From the NCBI GenBank assembly GCA_050943255.1, contig JBMNOV010000025.1:1-25594 (forward strand): a stretch of 25,594 nt of DNA. Direction: 5' to 3'. The translations under genes and the position numbers were made by a program. Shown piece by piece: positions 24,996 to 25,594 of this stretch (position 1 is its first letter; the number at the start of each line of letters is the position of its first letter). This DNA is from UBA4844 sp050943255 (GTDB lineage: Bacteria > Bacillota > Syntrophomonadia > Syntrophomonadales > Syntrophomonadaceae). Below the pieces are notes generated by a model. That model made no database searches. It was not told where the DNA came from and saw only the letters and a program-made list of their open reading frames with translations.

Positions 24996-25594
24996 ATTTG
25001 ATAGCTACTCCCTTTAATACATTACTTACATTTTCACAGTAGTCCAGAGTAGTTTCCAGATGTTCGTATATTTCTTTCCACTTAATGATATCAATAACGT
25101 TTTGAGTATTCTCAAATAAAATAGCTATACCTGATCGATAAAGGTAGTCACCCTCATGTTCATATGAACGAATTCTTTCACATGTTCGGATTATTTCACT
25201 TCCTTTATTCCTTACTTCAGGAAGATAGGCTACCGCTATTTTAATATCGCGTGAGGCCTCTTCTAATACCTCAACTAGTTTTAAGACATATTTATCTTGG
25301 GTTTTACCTACTTTAAATATTACTATCTTTTCCATTGTGCCTTGAATATGATCAAGCACATTATTAATTTCCCGAGCTAGCAACAGTATATCTTCTCGGT
25401 CAAAAGGCGTAACAAAAGAGTTATTTATCCGGTTCATCACAGTAGATAAAATTTGGTCACCTTTCTCCTCTACCCCGTTAATTTTATTAAGATTAACTTC
25501 CGGCTCACTTTGCTTTTCAACAAAATTCTTAAGGATTAAAGCCGCTTCACATACGGCCTCAGCTAAACCATCAAAATACTCAAAAAACTGATCA
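24988..25594 (-). CDS. DUF47 (PhoU-like) phosphate transport accessory protein, 5' partial
   Basis: PhoU-like helical protein thought to regulate the linked PiT transporter. The frame is open to the window edge: residues before GTG 25440 read DQFFEYFDGLAEAVCEAALI, then EEKGDQILSTVMNRINNSFV and TPFDREDILLLAREINNVLD, the conserved DUF47 core. The full family protein is about 205-210 residues and about 201 are visible, so only a few N-terminal residues are missing. A GTG at 25440 inside the conserved core is not a credible start. It overlaps the transporter gene by 8 bases. Confidence 0.93.
   Translation of the reverse strand, partial: DQFFEYFDGLAEAVCEAALILKNFVEKQSEPEVNLNKINGVEEKGDQILSTVMNRINNSFVTPFDREDILLLAREINNVLDHIQGTMEKIVIFKVGKTQDKYVLKLVEVLEEASRDIKIAVAYLPEVRNKGSEIIRTCERIRSYEHEGDYLYRSGIAILFENTQNVIDIIKWKEIYEHLETTLDYCENVSNVLKGVAIKYV

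Overview
The window looks like chromosomal DNA of an anaerobic, low-to-moderate GC Firmicute of the Clostridia. A syntrophomonad-like genome is my best guess, from gene content and general recollection only. Every supported protein gene lies on the minus strand, so transcription runs from right to left. Many starts are GTG or TTG with good ribosome binding sites.

In transcription order the right end opens with a DUF47/PiT phosphate uptake pair (DUF47 cut by the window edge). Then come the redox repressor rex, a small DUF4321 membrane protein, maf, radC, and the cell-shape genes mreB, mreC, mreD and the class B penicillin-binding protein mrdA. In many Clostridia minC, minD and minE follow directly. 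Here about 15 kb separates mrdA from minC (1011-1634) and minD (193-996).

That 15 kb carries a compact envelope gene cluster: a lipid- or membrane-anchored unknown protein, an 815-residue membrane protein with Ig-like and GATase-like parts, an ABC ATPase and ABC-2 permease, a membrane coiled-coil protein, a MoxR-type AAA ATPase, a DUF58 protein, a BatA-type VWA protein, and a 940-residue protein with two VWA domains. MoxR/DUF58/VWA modules are thought to act as chaperone-like machines on envelope or metal-containing complexes; the client here is unknown.

Four observations stand out. (1) The coiled-coil gene has one in-frame TGA (9360-9362), followed by 149 codons of clean, coding-looking sequence in the same frame. 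Selenocysteine, readthrough, and a recent nonsense mutation are all open. (2) minE begins just after minD but is cut after about 21 codons by the end of an IS21-like element at the left window edge. (3) A modular repeat sits right at the 3' ends of three minus-strand genes (mrdA, moxR, and the TGA-containing gene). (4) A truncated RAYT/IS200-like transposase fragment contains a REP-like palindrome that also occurs alone 2 kb away. A perfect 32-bp-arm hairpin also lies between the cluster and minC. No rRNA, tRNA or CRISPR array was seen.
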